The translations under genes and the position numbers were made by a program. A model generated the notes under the pieces. That model searched no databases. It saw only the letters and a list, made by a program, of their open reading frames with translations, and was not told where the DNA came from. This document shows, one piece after another, positions 1 to 6,469 of a stretch of 11,257 nt of DNA. Numbering within the stretch: the first letter of the stretch is position 1; every line of letters begins with the position of its first letter. The DNA comes from Promethearchaeia archaeon (GTDB taxonomy: Archaea; Asgardarchaeota; Lokiarchaeia; Sigyniarchaeales; SOKP01), in NCBI GenBank assembly GCA_029856445.1, contig JAHQWY010000091.1, positions 1 through 11,257 of the forward strand. Reading direction: 5' to 3'.

Positions 1-114
1 GATACTAATGAATTGGATGCAATACTAGAAATGTTTCGTTCTCGAACTGATATTGAAAGTGTTGAAAGAATATGTATTGTTTTAAAGCCTATTAAAACAA
101 TCTCTCAAGTTTAA
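1..114 (+). CDS. C-terminal fragment, probably Lrp/AsnC-type regulator
   Basis: The reading frame is open from the first base of the window to a TAA at 112-114, giving the last 37 residues of a protein whose start lies outside the window. The tail has a helix-like segment (ELDAILEMFRSR), then a short linker (TDIESVE), then a hydrophobic strand (RICIVLKPIK). This pattern resembles the end of the Lrp/AsnC ligand-binding (RAM) domain, where a helix precedes 'V-x-x-x-x-x-IVL-x-x-x-K'. Such proteins are small DNA-binding regulators that respond to amino acids. The assignment is inferred from a short fragment; another ACT/RAM-fold protein is possible. The open frame itself and the T-tracts after the stop are directly visible. 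Confidence 0.5.
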   Translation, partial: DTNELDAILEMFRSRTDIESVERICIVLKPIKTISQV

Positions 115-125
115 ACTTTTAATAA

Positions 126-161
126 TTTTTTTTTGTGAGATCGTTTTATAACATTTTTTTT
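126..161 (+). terminator. T-tract terminator after the partial gene
   Basis: Two runs of T, nine at 126-134 and eight at 154-161, begin 12 bases after the stop codon at 112-114. No GC-rich hairpin precedes them. This matches archaeal intrinsic termination, which relies on T-rich stretches in the non-template strand. Confidence 0.55.
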
Positions 162-172
162 GTAATCTGATA

Positions 173-195
173 AGAGAAGAAATAAGTTCTTCTCT
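173..195. repeat. Perfect 9-bp hairpin in convergent intergenic region
   Basis: AGAGAAGAA (173-181) is perfectly complementary to TTCTTCTCT (187-195) across a five-base loop. It lies between the ends of two convergent genes. No T-run follows on the plus strand, while on the minus strand the T8 and T9 tracts at 154-161 and 126-134 would be read as A. It may act in transcript end formation or RNA stability, or be neutral. Confidence 0.45.
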
Positions 196-221
196 CATGT
201 TAGAATTGAGTGAAAATAGCG

Positions 222-246
222 ATCAAAAAACATATGATTTTTTGAT
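222..246. repeat. Perfect 9-bp AT-rich hairpin
   Basis: ATCAAAAAA (222-230) pairs exactly with TTTTTTGAT (238-246) around the seven-base loop CATATGA. It sits 50 bp beyond the stop codon of the minus-strand peptidase gene. The arm rich in A or T would give a U-run in a transcript from either strand, so a bidirectional terminator role is plausible but unproven. Confidence 0.4.
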
Positions 247-296
247 TTTAACTATATAAAATACCCGATTTTTTTCATTTAAAGATTGATATCAGA

Positions 297-1538
297 TTAT
301 GAATTTAGCTCATTTATGACCTTTACACATAAATGAATAATGTTTTTTATACCTTCCTTAGAAACGATACTCATATCATCATGTTTTGTATGTACAAATT
401 TTAGTCCGGGTTGGGATCCAAGCCAACAGGCTTCAAATCCTTCCTGAACTATAGGCATATAATCAGACCACGCTCCAGTGGGCAAATAGATATCCTTTAT
501 TTTAATCTTTAATTCATTAGCGCTGTTTAAAAATAACTTATTTAATTTCCTTGAGGAAACTTTTCTAGGAATGCCAAACGATGTTATTAATCTAATTATT
601 TCATTCCCTCCGATAAGATCAAGGTTAATAAAATAAGTAGAATTTCTATCAAACTCATTTTTATATTTTTGAATGAAATGTTTTGCCCCCCCTAGGTTTA
701 GTTCTTCAGAACTCGTACATAAAAATATTAAATCAATATTATCTAAGGGTGTAATCTTATAGTATCTAGCGAGTTCAATAACAATACCTACGGCTGCTGC
801 ATTATCATATGCCCCAGGAGATTTATTTTTTGTTTTATTGAAATAATTAAAATTGCTAATTATCGTAATAATAACACTACAATATAACATTATGTTATTT
901 AGGATAATACTATCAAAGGGAAAGATTAATTGAATAATTATTAAAATCAGAGAAAGGAAAAGAATTGCGAAAAACCCTATTCCTGCAATTAGGAATAAAA
1001 AAATTCTTATAGATGAAGGAAAAGTTTGAGATTTTGAATCCCAATGAGCCATTAAAACAACTTTTACCTTTGACTTCTTACTTTTTAATTTGGTATATAT
1101 ATTTTCAGTCTCATAATTCTTCTCTTTGTTTTTTAACAAATGGATTTTATCTGTGGTTGCTAAGTTAAGAACTTTTTTAGCCAAATAAAGATTTGAAAGA
1201 AATAAGCCCAGAGCCAGCCAGTAATTGATAAAAAATGATAAAACTAACAAAACTAAACAAATTCCCATCGGAATAAATGCATATCTTAAGACAATCAAAT
1301 TAAAGAAGGAAGTCTTAAACCTGTCTCGATAAATCTGATTATATCCTGCTTTTTTGAATTCATCTAACACGATCTCTAAGGCTTTTTTCTCACCAGTCGA
1401 TCCTATTAATCGAGGGAAAGAAAGTCTTTTCGTTATTCGATATGCATTATCCTCATTGAATATTTTGTCTTTAGAGAAAGTATCCACATGTTTTTTAATT
1501 TTTAATTCTTCTGTTCCTATTTCTGATTTTAATATCAT
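297..1538 (-). CDS. Membrane-embedded M28-family metallopeptidase
   Basis: This 413-residue protein carries the full ligand set of a di-zinc M28 aminopeptidase. It has H165-x-D167 (AHWDS), D245 in PGAYDNAAAVG, the general base E278 with zinc ligand E279 in SSEEL, D307 in INLDLIGG, and H383 in FVHTKHDD. It is therefore expected to be an active exo- or carboxypeptidase-like hydrolase. Hydrophobic segments at about 84-104, 106-120, 178-206 and 212-230 predict about four membrane helices. The second pair lies between the H165/D167 and D245 ligands, where soluble M28 enzymes have only a short loop. The N-terminal ~80 residues resemble the usual M28 pre-domain (IGSTGEKKALEIVLDEFKKAGY). The ATG at 1538 is the only sensible start; the next Met is residue 91. 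A TATA-like box at 1558-1567 suggests a leaderless transcript. The substrate is unknown. Confidence 0.85.
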   Translation of the reverse strand: MILKSEIGTEELKIKKHVDTFSKDKIFNEDNAYRITKRLSFPRLIGSTGEKKALEIVLDEFKKAGYNQIYRDRFKTSFFNLIVLRYAFIPMGICLVLLVLSFFINYWLALGLFLSNLYLAKKVLNLATTDKIHLLKNKEKNYETENIYTKLKSKKSKVKVVLMAHWDSKSQTFPSSIRIFLFLIAGIGFFAILFLSLILIIIQLIFPFDSIILNNIMLYCSVIITIISNFNYFNKTKNKSPGAYDNAAAVGIVIELARYYKITPLDNIDLIFLCTSSEELNLGGAKHFIQKYKNEFDRNSTYFINLDLIGGNEIIRLITSFGIPRKVSSRKLNKLFLNSANELKIKIKDIYLPTGAWSDYMPIVQEGFEACWLGSQPGLKFVHTKHDDMSIVSKEGIKNIIHLCVKVINELNS

Positions 1539-1557
1539 ACCTCTTTATTATTTAAAA

Positions 1558-1567
1558 TATATTTAAA
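1558..1567 (-). promoter_or_regulatory. TATA-like box of the M28 gene
   Basis: TTTAAATATA reads on the minus strand 20-29 bases before the ATG at 1538. That is the expected archaeal TATA-to-start distance, so transcription would begin at or next to the start codon and the message would be leaderless. A GAGGT sequence directly abuts the ATG, too close to serve as a normal ribosome binding site, which supports the leaderless reading. Confidence 0.45.
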
Positions 1568-1664
1568 CCACTCGATTGAAATATACATAATAACTCTAAT
1601 TTGTTTACACATAAACATATAAATAAAAGAATAGAGTAAAGAAAAATTTAGGCATCATTCCGTT

Positions 1665-2855
1665 CTATTTTATGCGCTTTTCAAATACAATGTGTTTTCG
1701 AATGGGTTTACAATGAGGGAAAATAGTATTCATAGCCTCTTGATTATTTACACCCCTTGAATTCTTTGTCCAAATAGCTGTTCCCTCATAATATGTTACC
1801 CCTCTCATAGATCTATTGGTTGCTTGACCAAAGTTATTTAAAGAGGAGAATACACCTTTTCCATTATATCCTCTTCTTACCATCGCAGTATGAACGTTTA
1901 CACGAGAAATATATTCACCTCTCCAATATTGATAAAAATCAAGCACACCAATTAAAATTCCAATAAGTTTTTTGGTCTTTCTTTCAAGTACCATTGGAAA
2001 CATAGTAATCATATTCTCAAGATCAGCTTCTTTCCAGGCTTCTATAAATTCAGGGATGTGTTTATGTCTTTTAAATGGATCATTAAATTGTTGGTACCGA
2101 AAATATTTCTTTGGGACATTAGATGCTAAATATACAAGTTCTTCAACATTTTCTCTTCCACCTCCAGATGTATCTGGGAGTAGTGAGCTAAATGAGTCTC
2201 CTGCAAGCTCTACTATTTCATCCATCTTAGCCTCTAATTCATCTAAAGGAAGACAACATAGCATTAGGTTTTTATCCAAATTATTGCCTTTTTTCCAGGA
2301 CTCTTCAACAACATGCATACAACTATATTCAGATTCCGGTTCATAATCACATTTTATAAGAAAATCATACAATTCAGAATTCCTATTACTCGGAGCAACT
2401 CCATATAACCATTGTTCATCATACCCTGAAATCTGCAATCCAAATCCCATTTTGTTCTTTGGAAAGTTAATGGGACCCCGAATTTTTCGTAATCGATTTT
2501 CTTTTACAAATTTTTCACAGTTTTTAAGGAGAATCTCACAAACTTCCTGACTTTCAGCTTTTAACCAACCAAACGTTCCACATTTTCTTCCGTAACTCTT
2601 ATATTCGGGATTTAAATCAGAAATTACAAACCCACAAGATTCACCTTCATAATATGCGATAAAAACTTTGATTTTATATTCCGGTAACATAAATTTAGAT
2701 TTTAGATAATTACATAAATCTTTTATGATATTTTCTTTAATACGAGTATCTTGTGAAGAAATCAAATAAGATATAGCTTCTTGTATTTCTATTAAGTCCC
2801 TTGTGTCATTTATTTCAAGATATTTATTTTGTAATTGTTGACTGGTTTGAACCAT
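1665..2855 (-). CDS. Double GNAT-fold acyltransferase-like protein
   Basis: This 396-residue protein appears to hold two GNAT-like halves. The first (about 60-185) has the strand KVFIAYYEGESCGFVISD, then a GTFGWLKAES segment, then R-G-P-I-N-F-P-K-N (126-134) and GFGLQISGYDE. These resemble the 'GP-x-N-x-S ... G-x-L-x-x-G-F' signature of YghO-like GNAT proteins. The second (about 284-392) has LIGILIGVLDFYQYW, and GYNGKGVFSSL (329-339) occupies the acetyl-CoA loop normally written R/Q-x-x-G-x-G/A. The expected reaction is acyl transfer from an acyl-CoA to an amine; the substrate is unknown. No membrane segment is seen. It is transcribed divergently from the PP-loop ATPase gene and may share its promoter region, so it may acylate the same product. 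A coding start at ATG 2855 fits the promoter; no strong Shine-Dalgarno is visible. Confidence 0.65.
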   Translation of the reverse strand: MVQTSQQLQNKYLEINDTRDLIEIQEAISYLISSQDTRIKENIIKDLCNYLKSKFMLPEYKIKVFIAYYEGESCGFVISDLNPEYKSYGRKCGTFGWLKAESQEVCEILLKNCEKFVKENRLRKIRGPINFPKNKMGFGLQISGYDEQWLYGVAPSNRNSELYDFLIKCDYEPESEYSCMHVVEESWKKGNNLDKNLMLCCLPLDELEAKMDEIVELAGDSFSSLLPDTSGGGRENVEELVYLASNVPKKYFRYQQFNDPFKRHKHIPEFIEAWKEADLENMITMFPMVLERKTKKLIGILIGVLDFYQYWRGEYISRVNVHTAMVRRGYNGKGVFSSLNNFGQATNRSMRGVTYYEGTAIWTKNSRGVNNQEAMNTIFPHCKPIRKHIVFEKRIK

Positions 2856-2883
2856 TAGAAAATCAACTCTAATATTGATTTTT

Positions 2884-2897
2884 TGTTGATATCAACA
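2884..2897. promoter_or_regulatory. Perfect 14-bp palindrome, candidate operator
   Basis: TGTTGATATCAACA is its own reverse complement. It lies between two divergent genes, 10 bp from a TATA element usable in both directions. A further ATCAAC half-site copy occurs at 2862-2867 and a TTGAT at 2875-2879, nearer the double-GNAT gene. The position overlaps the predicted transcription start for the minus-strand gene and the BRE side of the plus-strand promoter. A homodimeric regulator bound here could control both genes. The identity of the regulator is unknown. Confidence 0.5.
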
Positions 2898-2906
2898 TCA
2901 TCCTTT

Positions 2907-2916
2907 CTATATAAAG
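2907..2916. promoter_or_regulatory. Bidirectional TATA element
   Basis: CTATATAAAG reads as a good archaeal TATA box on the plus strand, and its complement CTTTATATAG is equally good on the minus strand. Applying the usual 25-27 bp spacing predicts starts near 2937 (plus, leader about 46 bases) and near 2885 (minus, leader about 30 bases). A second plus-strand candidate, CTTTAAATA at about 2952-2960, would instead give a leaderless transcript for the PP-loop gene. Confidence 0.5.
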
Positions 2917-2982
2917 AAAAAAAATTTTCAATTAGATAGACACAATTTTTTCTTTAAATATTGCCAACAAGATCAAAGGGAT

Positions 2983-4152
2983 ATGATACAGCATGAAAAT
3001 ATTTGCGTAAAATGTATATTACCAAATGGATTCTTAGGAGTTCATTTAAATGATCAAGGATTATGTGATTTCTGCTCAGATCCTGATCATAAAAATATAA
3101 ATTGGTCGCGAATAGAAATAGACCAAGAAAGAAGAAATCAAGCTCTAGAAGATTGGAATTCAGTTGTAAACGAAATGCAAAAAAATCATGGGAAAAGATC
3201 ATATGACTGTGTACTTGGATATTCTGGTGGAAAAGATTCTACTGCTCTTTTGGATCACCTTGTAAACGATTTACATCTCACCCCTCTAGCAGTTACCTCT
3301 GATACAGGATTCATGACTGATATTGCGAAGGATAACATGAGAGATACACTAAATAGAATTGAGGTAGATCACATTTTTCTTGAAGATCCTGCTAGAACGT
3401 TTACCAAGCTCTATAAATGGCATTTTTTTCATCATAATTCAAATGAAACATTTTTAGCTAGAAATATCTGTGACTATTGCTCCGATTTAATTCATAGTAT
3501 TGTAGTTAAAGAAGCAATAAAATATGGAATTGATTATGTATTATTTGGCTACTCACCGGATCAAATCTTTCGATATTTCTATGAGATGCCCCGAGACGAA
3601 GTAATTAAAGAGTGGAAACCGGAATTATTAAAAGAATTTTTTTTTGAAGATTTTGATAGGCAATGGTATTTAACTGATGAGGAAATTGAAAAGGGAACTA
3701 TCCCTCGAGTGCTTCTACCTTATCATGTAATTCAATATAGAGAACAAGACATCATTAAACTGGTTGAGTCAAAAAATTTGATCAAAAAAGGGCATGCTGA
3801 TCCCCTACTAACTAACTGTAATGTCGTTCATGCAGCAACTTTCTATGATTTTAATCGTTATGGAGGTATTTTATATGCATATCAATACGCTGAACTTGTA
3901 CGTCAAAATCCAGAAGTCAGGAAGAAATGGTTAAGGACACTAAAAATTTCCGCTCCCTTAATTCTTGAGAATAAGTTTAAACAAAAAGAAGTGAACCAGT
4001 TTCTTGAAAAAATCGGAGTAACTCAAAATGAAATGCTAGAACATATTCATGAACAGTTAGAGCAAGATCCGAATAAAGAACAGATTTTTCAGAATATAGA
4101 TATATTTAGGAAAAAAAGAAGAATCAAACCCTCAACACCTTCACCAGCTTAA
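2983..4152 (+). CDS. PP-loop ATPase, N-acetyl-sugar amidotransferase-like
   Basis: This 389-residue protein has an N-terminal zinc-ribbon-like pair, C8-x2-C11 and C28-x2-C31, joined by a conserved-looking stretch (LPNGFLGVHLNDQGLC). The PP-loop GYSGGKDST follows at 79-87, where ATP is bound and its alpha-phosphate attacked. Further on are another pair C163-x2-C166 (NICDYC), the segment VLFGYSPDQ (186-194) and a single C279 in LLTNCNV. The N-terminal cysteines plus PP-loop and the T-N-C motif recall the WbpG/PseA-type N-acetyl-sugar amidotransferases, which adenylate a substrate and add nitrogen from ammonia. Sulfur-inserting PP-loop enzymes such as TtcA relatives also use cysteine pairs, so thiolation is an alternative. 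No glutaminase partner is encoded in the window. ATG 2983 follows AAAGGGAT. The radical SAM gene lies 43 bp downstream. The family call is strong; the substrate is unknown. Confidence 0.75.
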   Translation: MIQHENICVKCILPNGFLGVHLNDQGLCDFCSDPDHKNINWSRIEIDQERRNQALEDWNSVVNEMQKNHGKRSYDCVLGYSGGKDSTALLDHLVNDLHLTPLAVTSDTGFMTDIAKDNMRDTLNRIEVDHIFLEDPARTFTKLYKWHFFHHNSNETFLARNICDYCSDLIHSIVVKEAIKYGIDYVLFGYSPDQIFRYFYEMPRDEVIKEWKPELLKEFFFEDFDRQWYLTDEEIEKGTIPRVLLPYHVIQYREQDIIKLVESKNLIKKGHADPLLTNCNVVHAATFYDFNRYGGILYAYQYAELVRQNPEVRKKWLRTLKISAPLILENKFKQKEVNQFLEKIGVTQNEMLEHIHEQLEQDPNKEQIFQNIDIFRKKRRIKPSTPSPA

Positions 4153-4171
4153 TTTTTTTTTCTATTTTTTT
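4153..4171 (+). terminator. T-tract terminator after the PP-loop gene
   Basis: Nine T residues (4153-4161) start directly after the TAA, followed by seven more at 4165-4171. They are followed at once by a TATA-like box. The PP-loop and radical SAM genes may therefore be transcribed separately or only partly cotranscribed. Confidence 0.5.
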
Positions 4172-4172
4172 C

Positions 4173-4182
4173 TTTATATATA
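4173..4182 (+). promoter_or_regulatory. TATA-like box of the radical SAM gene
   Basis: TTTATATATA ends 13 bases before ATG 4196. The usual spacing places the transcription start near 4200-4204, close to the second in-frame ATG at 4202. Leaderless initiation at 4202 (protein beginning MKNRLL) is therefore possible as well as the ATG at 4196. Confidence 0.4.
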
Positions 4183-4195
4183 CTAGTCAAAATTA

Positions 4196-5707
4196 ATGAG
4201 TATGAAAAATCGACTTTTATTTGCAGAATTTTATTTGGGTATGAACAGTACTAACATCGTTCTAAGAGATCCGCCAAAATTTGTATCTTTCTTATATAAA
4301 TATTATCCTCAGCATACAAAATGGATTAAACCAGAGATTTTCAATCAGTTTGAAAAGCATCCTGATGCATACACATATACAAAGGGCACGGATTCTGCTT
4401 CTAATATTACAGGACAATACATCAAACAAAACCTTAAAACTCCCGTAATTATCATACAAGGAAGATGTACCGCAGAAAAACTGATATATCACTTATCAAC
4501 CGGGAATTATACTCATTTAGGATGCAGTGTTCGTTCTAATGATTTTTCTAATTTTCTTCGCTGTGTTAAAATGGTTCGTGAGAAATTTCCCCATATAAAA
4601 ATCATAGCAGGAAATGTGGGCGCTCATCATGTCGAACTAGAAGAGTATGTAGATTACATCTGTAAAGGAAGAGGTGTTCCTTTTTTAAGAGAATTATTTG
4701 AAGAAGATCTCAATACTCCTTATAATATAGCTTCGAGTCCGTATGATTTCACGATATACTTTAAGAACAATTCCTTTAAAAGAAAGCATCTTCTCTTAAT
4801 TACTAAAACCGGATGCCCGCATCAATGCGATTTTTGTGCCACTTATACTATTTATGATGGTAAATGTTCTGGAGAACTTGTCGAACCTGAAGTAGTGCAT
4901 AAGGTATTATTAGATTTCAGAAACTCAAATGGAAATAGAGATTTTGTTATCCATTTAGCCGAACCTACTGCCATTATTAATAAATATTGGTGGTATGAGC
5001 TCTTTGAGTTGTTTGAAGATGAAAAAGGAGATTATCCCATAATCGGTGCTACCACGTCTAACTCGTTAAAAGGACTTGATTTAGACAGACTGAGTCATTC
5101 AGCATTGAGATTTGAATTGCTGCATTTTGGTATAGAAAACTTTACTCATGATTATAACAAAAATAATGGAATAAATTACGAAGAACTTATGCAAAAATAT
5201 CGTGAGTATGGAATCAATATCTACACTTCTTACATAGTAGGATATCCATGGCAAAATGAAGATATGATCTGGGACGAAATTGACAAATATTCTGAGCTAA
5301 AATCTTCATGGTGGGATATACAAAATTTAAAAATTTATCCTGGTACTTCAATGTGGAAAAAAATTCTTGATGAGGATAGATTCATAAATATTCCTCATGA
5401 TTTTAGAGTTATGCATGGATTCCAACCATTCCGACATGATTACTTTGAAGTAGGATTTGATGATATGTGGCCTCTTATGTATCGGATTTATATGCATATG
5501 GAAGCGGAATGCGGTCCAATGATTACAAACTATTACCAAGTTATGAAAAATTTAGTAAAAATTCACGAGAAAAACAAAAGGGCGTTTAGAAGAACTCTTA
5601 AATTATATCAAACTATAGCACGAGAGATTTACCCTGCCTGGAAAAACTATTTTAAACCATCATCACATCAAAAACATGTGTTCTTAGAAAAGTGTGAAAT
5701 TGCCTAA
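4196..5707 (+). CDS. Radical SAM protein with B12-binding-like domain
   Basis: This 503-residue protein has the radical SAM cluster motif C207-x3-C211-x2-C214 (GCPHQCDFC), which holds a 4Fe-4S cluster that cleaves S-adenosylmethionine. The upstream half ends in KIIAGNVGAHH and YVDYICKGRGVPFLRELFEE (151-170). That is the end of the cobalamin-binding fold found in B12-dependent radical SAM enzymes ('GG ... vD-x-x-v-x-G-E-G'). No D-x-H-x-x-G motif for a base-off histidine is seen, which is common in this class. Downstream, GIENF (312-316), REYGINIYTSYIVGYPWQNED and YPGTSMW follow the Elp3/MiaB-like barrel pattern. The C-terminal ~90 residues are helical and basic. Likely chemistry is methylation or another radical rearrangement; the substrate is unknown. 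It lies 43 bp after the PP-loop gene on the same strand, which suggests one pathway. The start could also be ATG 4202. Confidence 0.82.
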   Translation: MSMKNRLLFAEFYLGMNSTNIVLRDPPKFVSFLYKYYPQHTKWIKPEIFNQFEKHPDAYTYTKGTDSASNITGQYIKQNLKTPVIIIQGRCTAEKLIYHLSTGNYTHLGCSVRSNDFSNFLRCVKMVREKFPHIKIIAGNVGAHHVELEEYVDYICKGRGVPFLRELFEEDLNTPYNIASSPYDFTIYFKNNSFKRKHLLLITKTGCPHQCDFCATYTIYDGKCSGELVEPEVVHKVLLDFRNSNGNRDFVIHLAEPTAIINKYWWYELFELFEDEKGDYPIIGATTSNSLKGLDLDRLSHSALRFELLHFGIENFTHDYNKNNGINYEELMQKYREYGINIYTSYIVGYPWQNEDMIWDEIDKYSELKSSWWDIQNLKIYPGTSMWKKILDEDRFINIPHDFRVMHGFQPFRHDYFEVGFDDMWPLMYRIYMHMEAECGPMITNYYQVMKNLVKIHEKNKRAFRRTLKLYQTIAREIYPAWKNYFKPSSHQKHVFLEKCEIA

Positions 5708-5710
5708 TAA

Positions 5711-5734
5711 TTTTTTCCTGTTTTCCTTTTATTT
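5711..5734 (+). terminator. T-rich terminator of the radical SAM gene
   Basis: Four bases after the TAA, T-rich DNA begins (TTTTTT at 5711-5716, then further T runs to about 5734). A weak all-AT hairpin, TTAATAA/TTATTAA at 5741-5758 with loop TTGT, follows. It may serve the converging DUF998 gene from the other strand. Confidence 0.45.
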
Positions 5735-5782
5735 AATTTCTTAATAATTGTTTATTAAAAAGATGTTAGAAGAAGAAATGTT

Positions 5783-6379
5783 TTACTTAATTACAGCCCA
5801 ATAATTTAGAGGGCATATATGGATGAGGATTGAAAAGAGTAACAACCATTCTAATAATGGTATGTTAAATATGAAATTTAACATAAAAAGCACTGAAGGA
5901 ATAATAACACCACAGATACCAAATCCTTTAGTAATGTAAGCGTGTCTTAGCACTGCATGGAGACAAAAGCATAAGATTGAGAATACGAATCCGAAAAAAG
6001 CAAATGCGGCACATACTCCGTGGAACGTTCCATTTGGTCCTGCTCTCTCTAAGCTGAATACCCCTACACAAATATAACCAAATCCACCAATTATCCCACA
6101 CGATATCCCAATAAATGATGAGCTATGTAATATTTTTGCTTTCAATGAGCTTCCAGCAGGTTTATAAATCACCGATTTTCTAATGAAGAAGTTATAGGGA
6201 ATAGTAATTATCCCTGCGATAACACATGCCCAATCAAACAGAAAGGGAATAGGAGTAGATAATGAATTACCAAGATCACTAATGGTATGTGTTATTATAT
6301 TAAAATCATATTCTAATGCAACTAGAAGGCTGATAAAGAGAAGTGACAAATAAGCAATCATGAGTACCAAAAGCGTCAT
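5783..6379 (-). CDS. DUF998-type six-helix membrane protein
   Basis: This 198-residue protein is very hydrophobic, with about six predicted membrane helices near residues 2-22, 44-67, 85-107, 120-143, 152-172 and 174-192. Two loop motifs fit the DUF998 family: HTISDLGNS (31-39) after helix 1, and GVFSLERAGPNGTFHG (106-121) between helices 3 and 4, where family members have 'G-x-F-P ... H'. The length is usual for the family, whose biochemical role is not established. Conserved polar residues D35, E111 and H120 near the membrane surface would be the first to examine. It converges on the radical SAM gene and follows the second double-GNAT gene by 90 bp on the same strand. A T8 tract in between argues for separate transcription. 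AAGG lies nine bases before ATG 6379. Confidence 0.7.
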   Translation of the reverse strand: MTLLVLMIAYLSLLFISLLVALEYDFNIITHTISDLGNSLSTPIPFLFDWACVIAGIITIPYNFFIRKSVIYKPAGSSLKAKILHSSSFIGISCGIIGGFGYICVGVFSLERAGPNGTFHGVCAAFAFFGFVFSILCFCLHAVLRHAYITKGFGICGVIIPSVLFMLNFIFNIPLLEWLLLFSILIHICPLNYWAVIK

Positions 6380-6449
6380 CTTAAAAAACCTTTTTAATTT
6401 TAATGCGGAGAGTGTACTTATCCTGTGAATAATTCTTTCCCTAGGTAGT

Positions 6450-6457
6450 AAAAAAAA
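6450..6457 (-). terminator. T8 terminator after the second double-GNAT gene
   Basis: Eight consecutive A on the plus strand give a T8 tract on the minus strand, 12 bases past the stop codon at 6470-6472. No hairpin precedes it. It separates the double-GNAT gene from the DUF998 gene. Confidence 0.45.
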
Positions 6458-6469
6458 GTTATCAGTGGC

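Noticed and set aside
284..294. TTGATATCA shared with the 2884-2897 palindrome
   Set aside because: Only nine bases match, the copy lies at the end of a convergent gap rather than a promoter, and such AT-rich matches arise easily by chance.
1354..1566. Plus-strand 70-codon open frame
   Set aside because: It lies antisense over the N-terminal part of the M28 peptidase gene, has no domain-like pattern and no promoter of its own.
1972..2346. Plus-strand 124-codon open frame
   Set aside because: It is antisense to the double-GNAT gene. Its Ser-rich composition mirrors the opposite strand and shows no family motif.
2954..3202. Minus-strand 82-codon open frame over the start of the PP-loop gene
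   Set aside because: It overlaps the well-supported zinc-ribbon and near-PP-loop coding region on the other strand, and its hydrophobic look comes from the complement of Lys/Asn/Asp codons.
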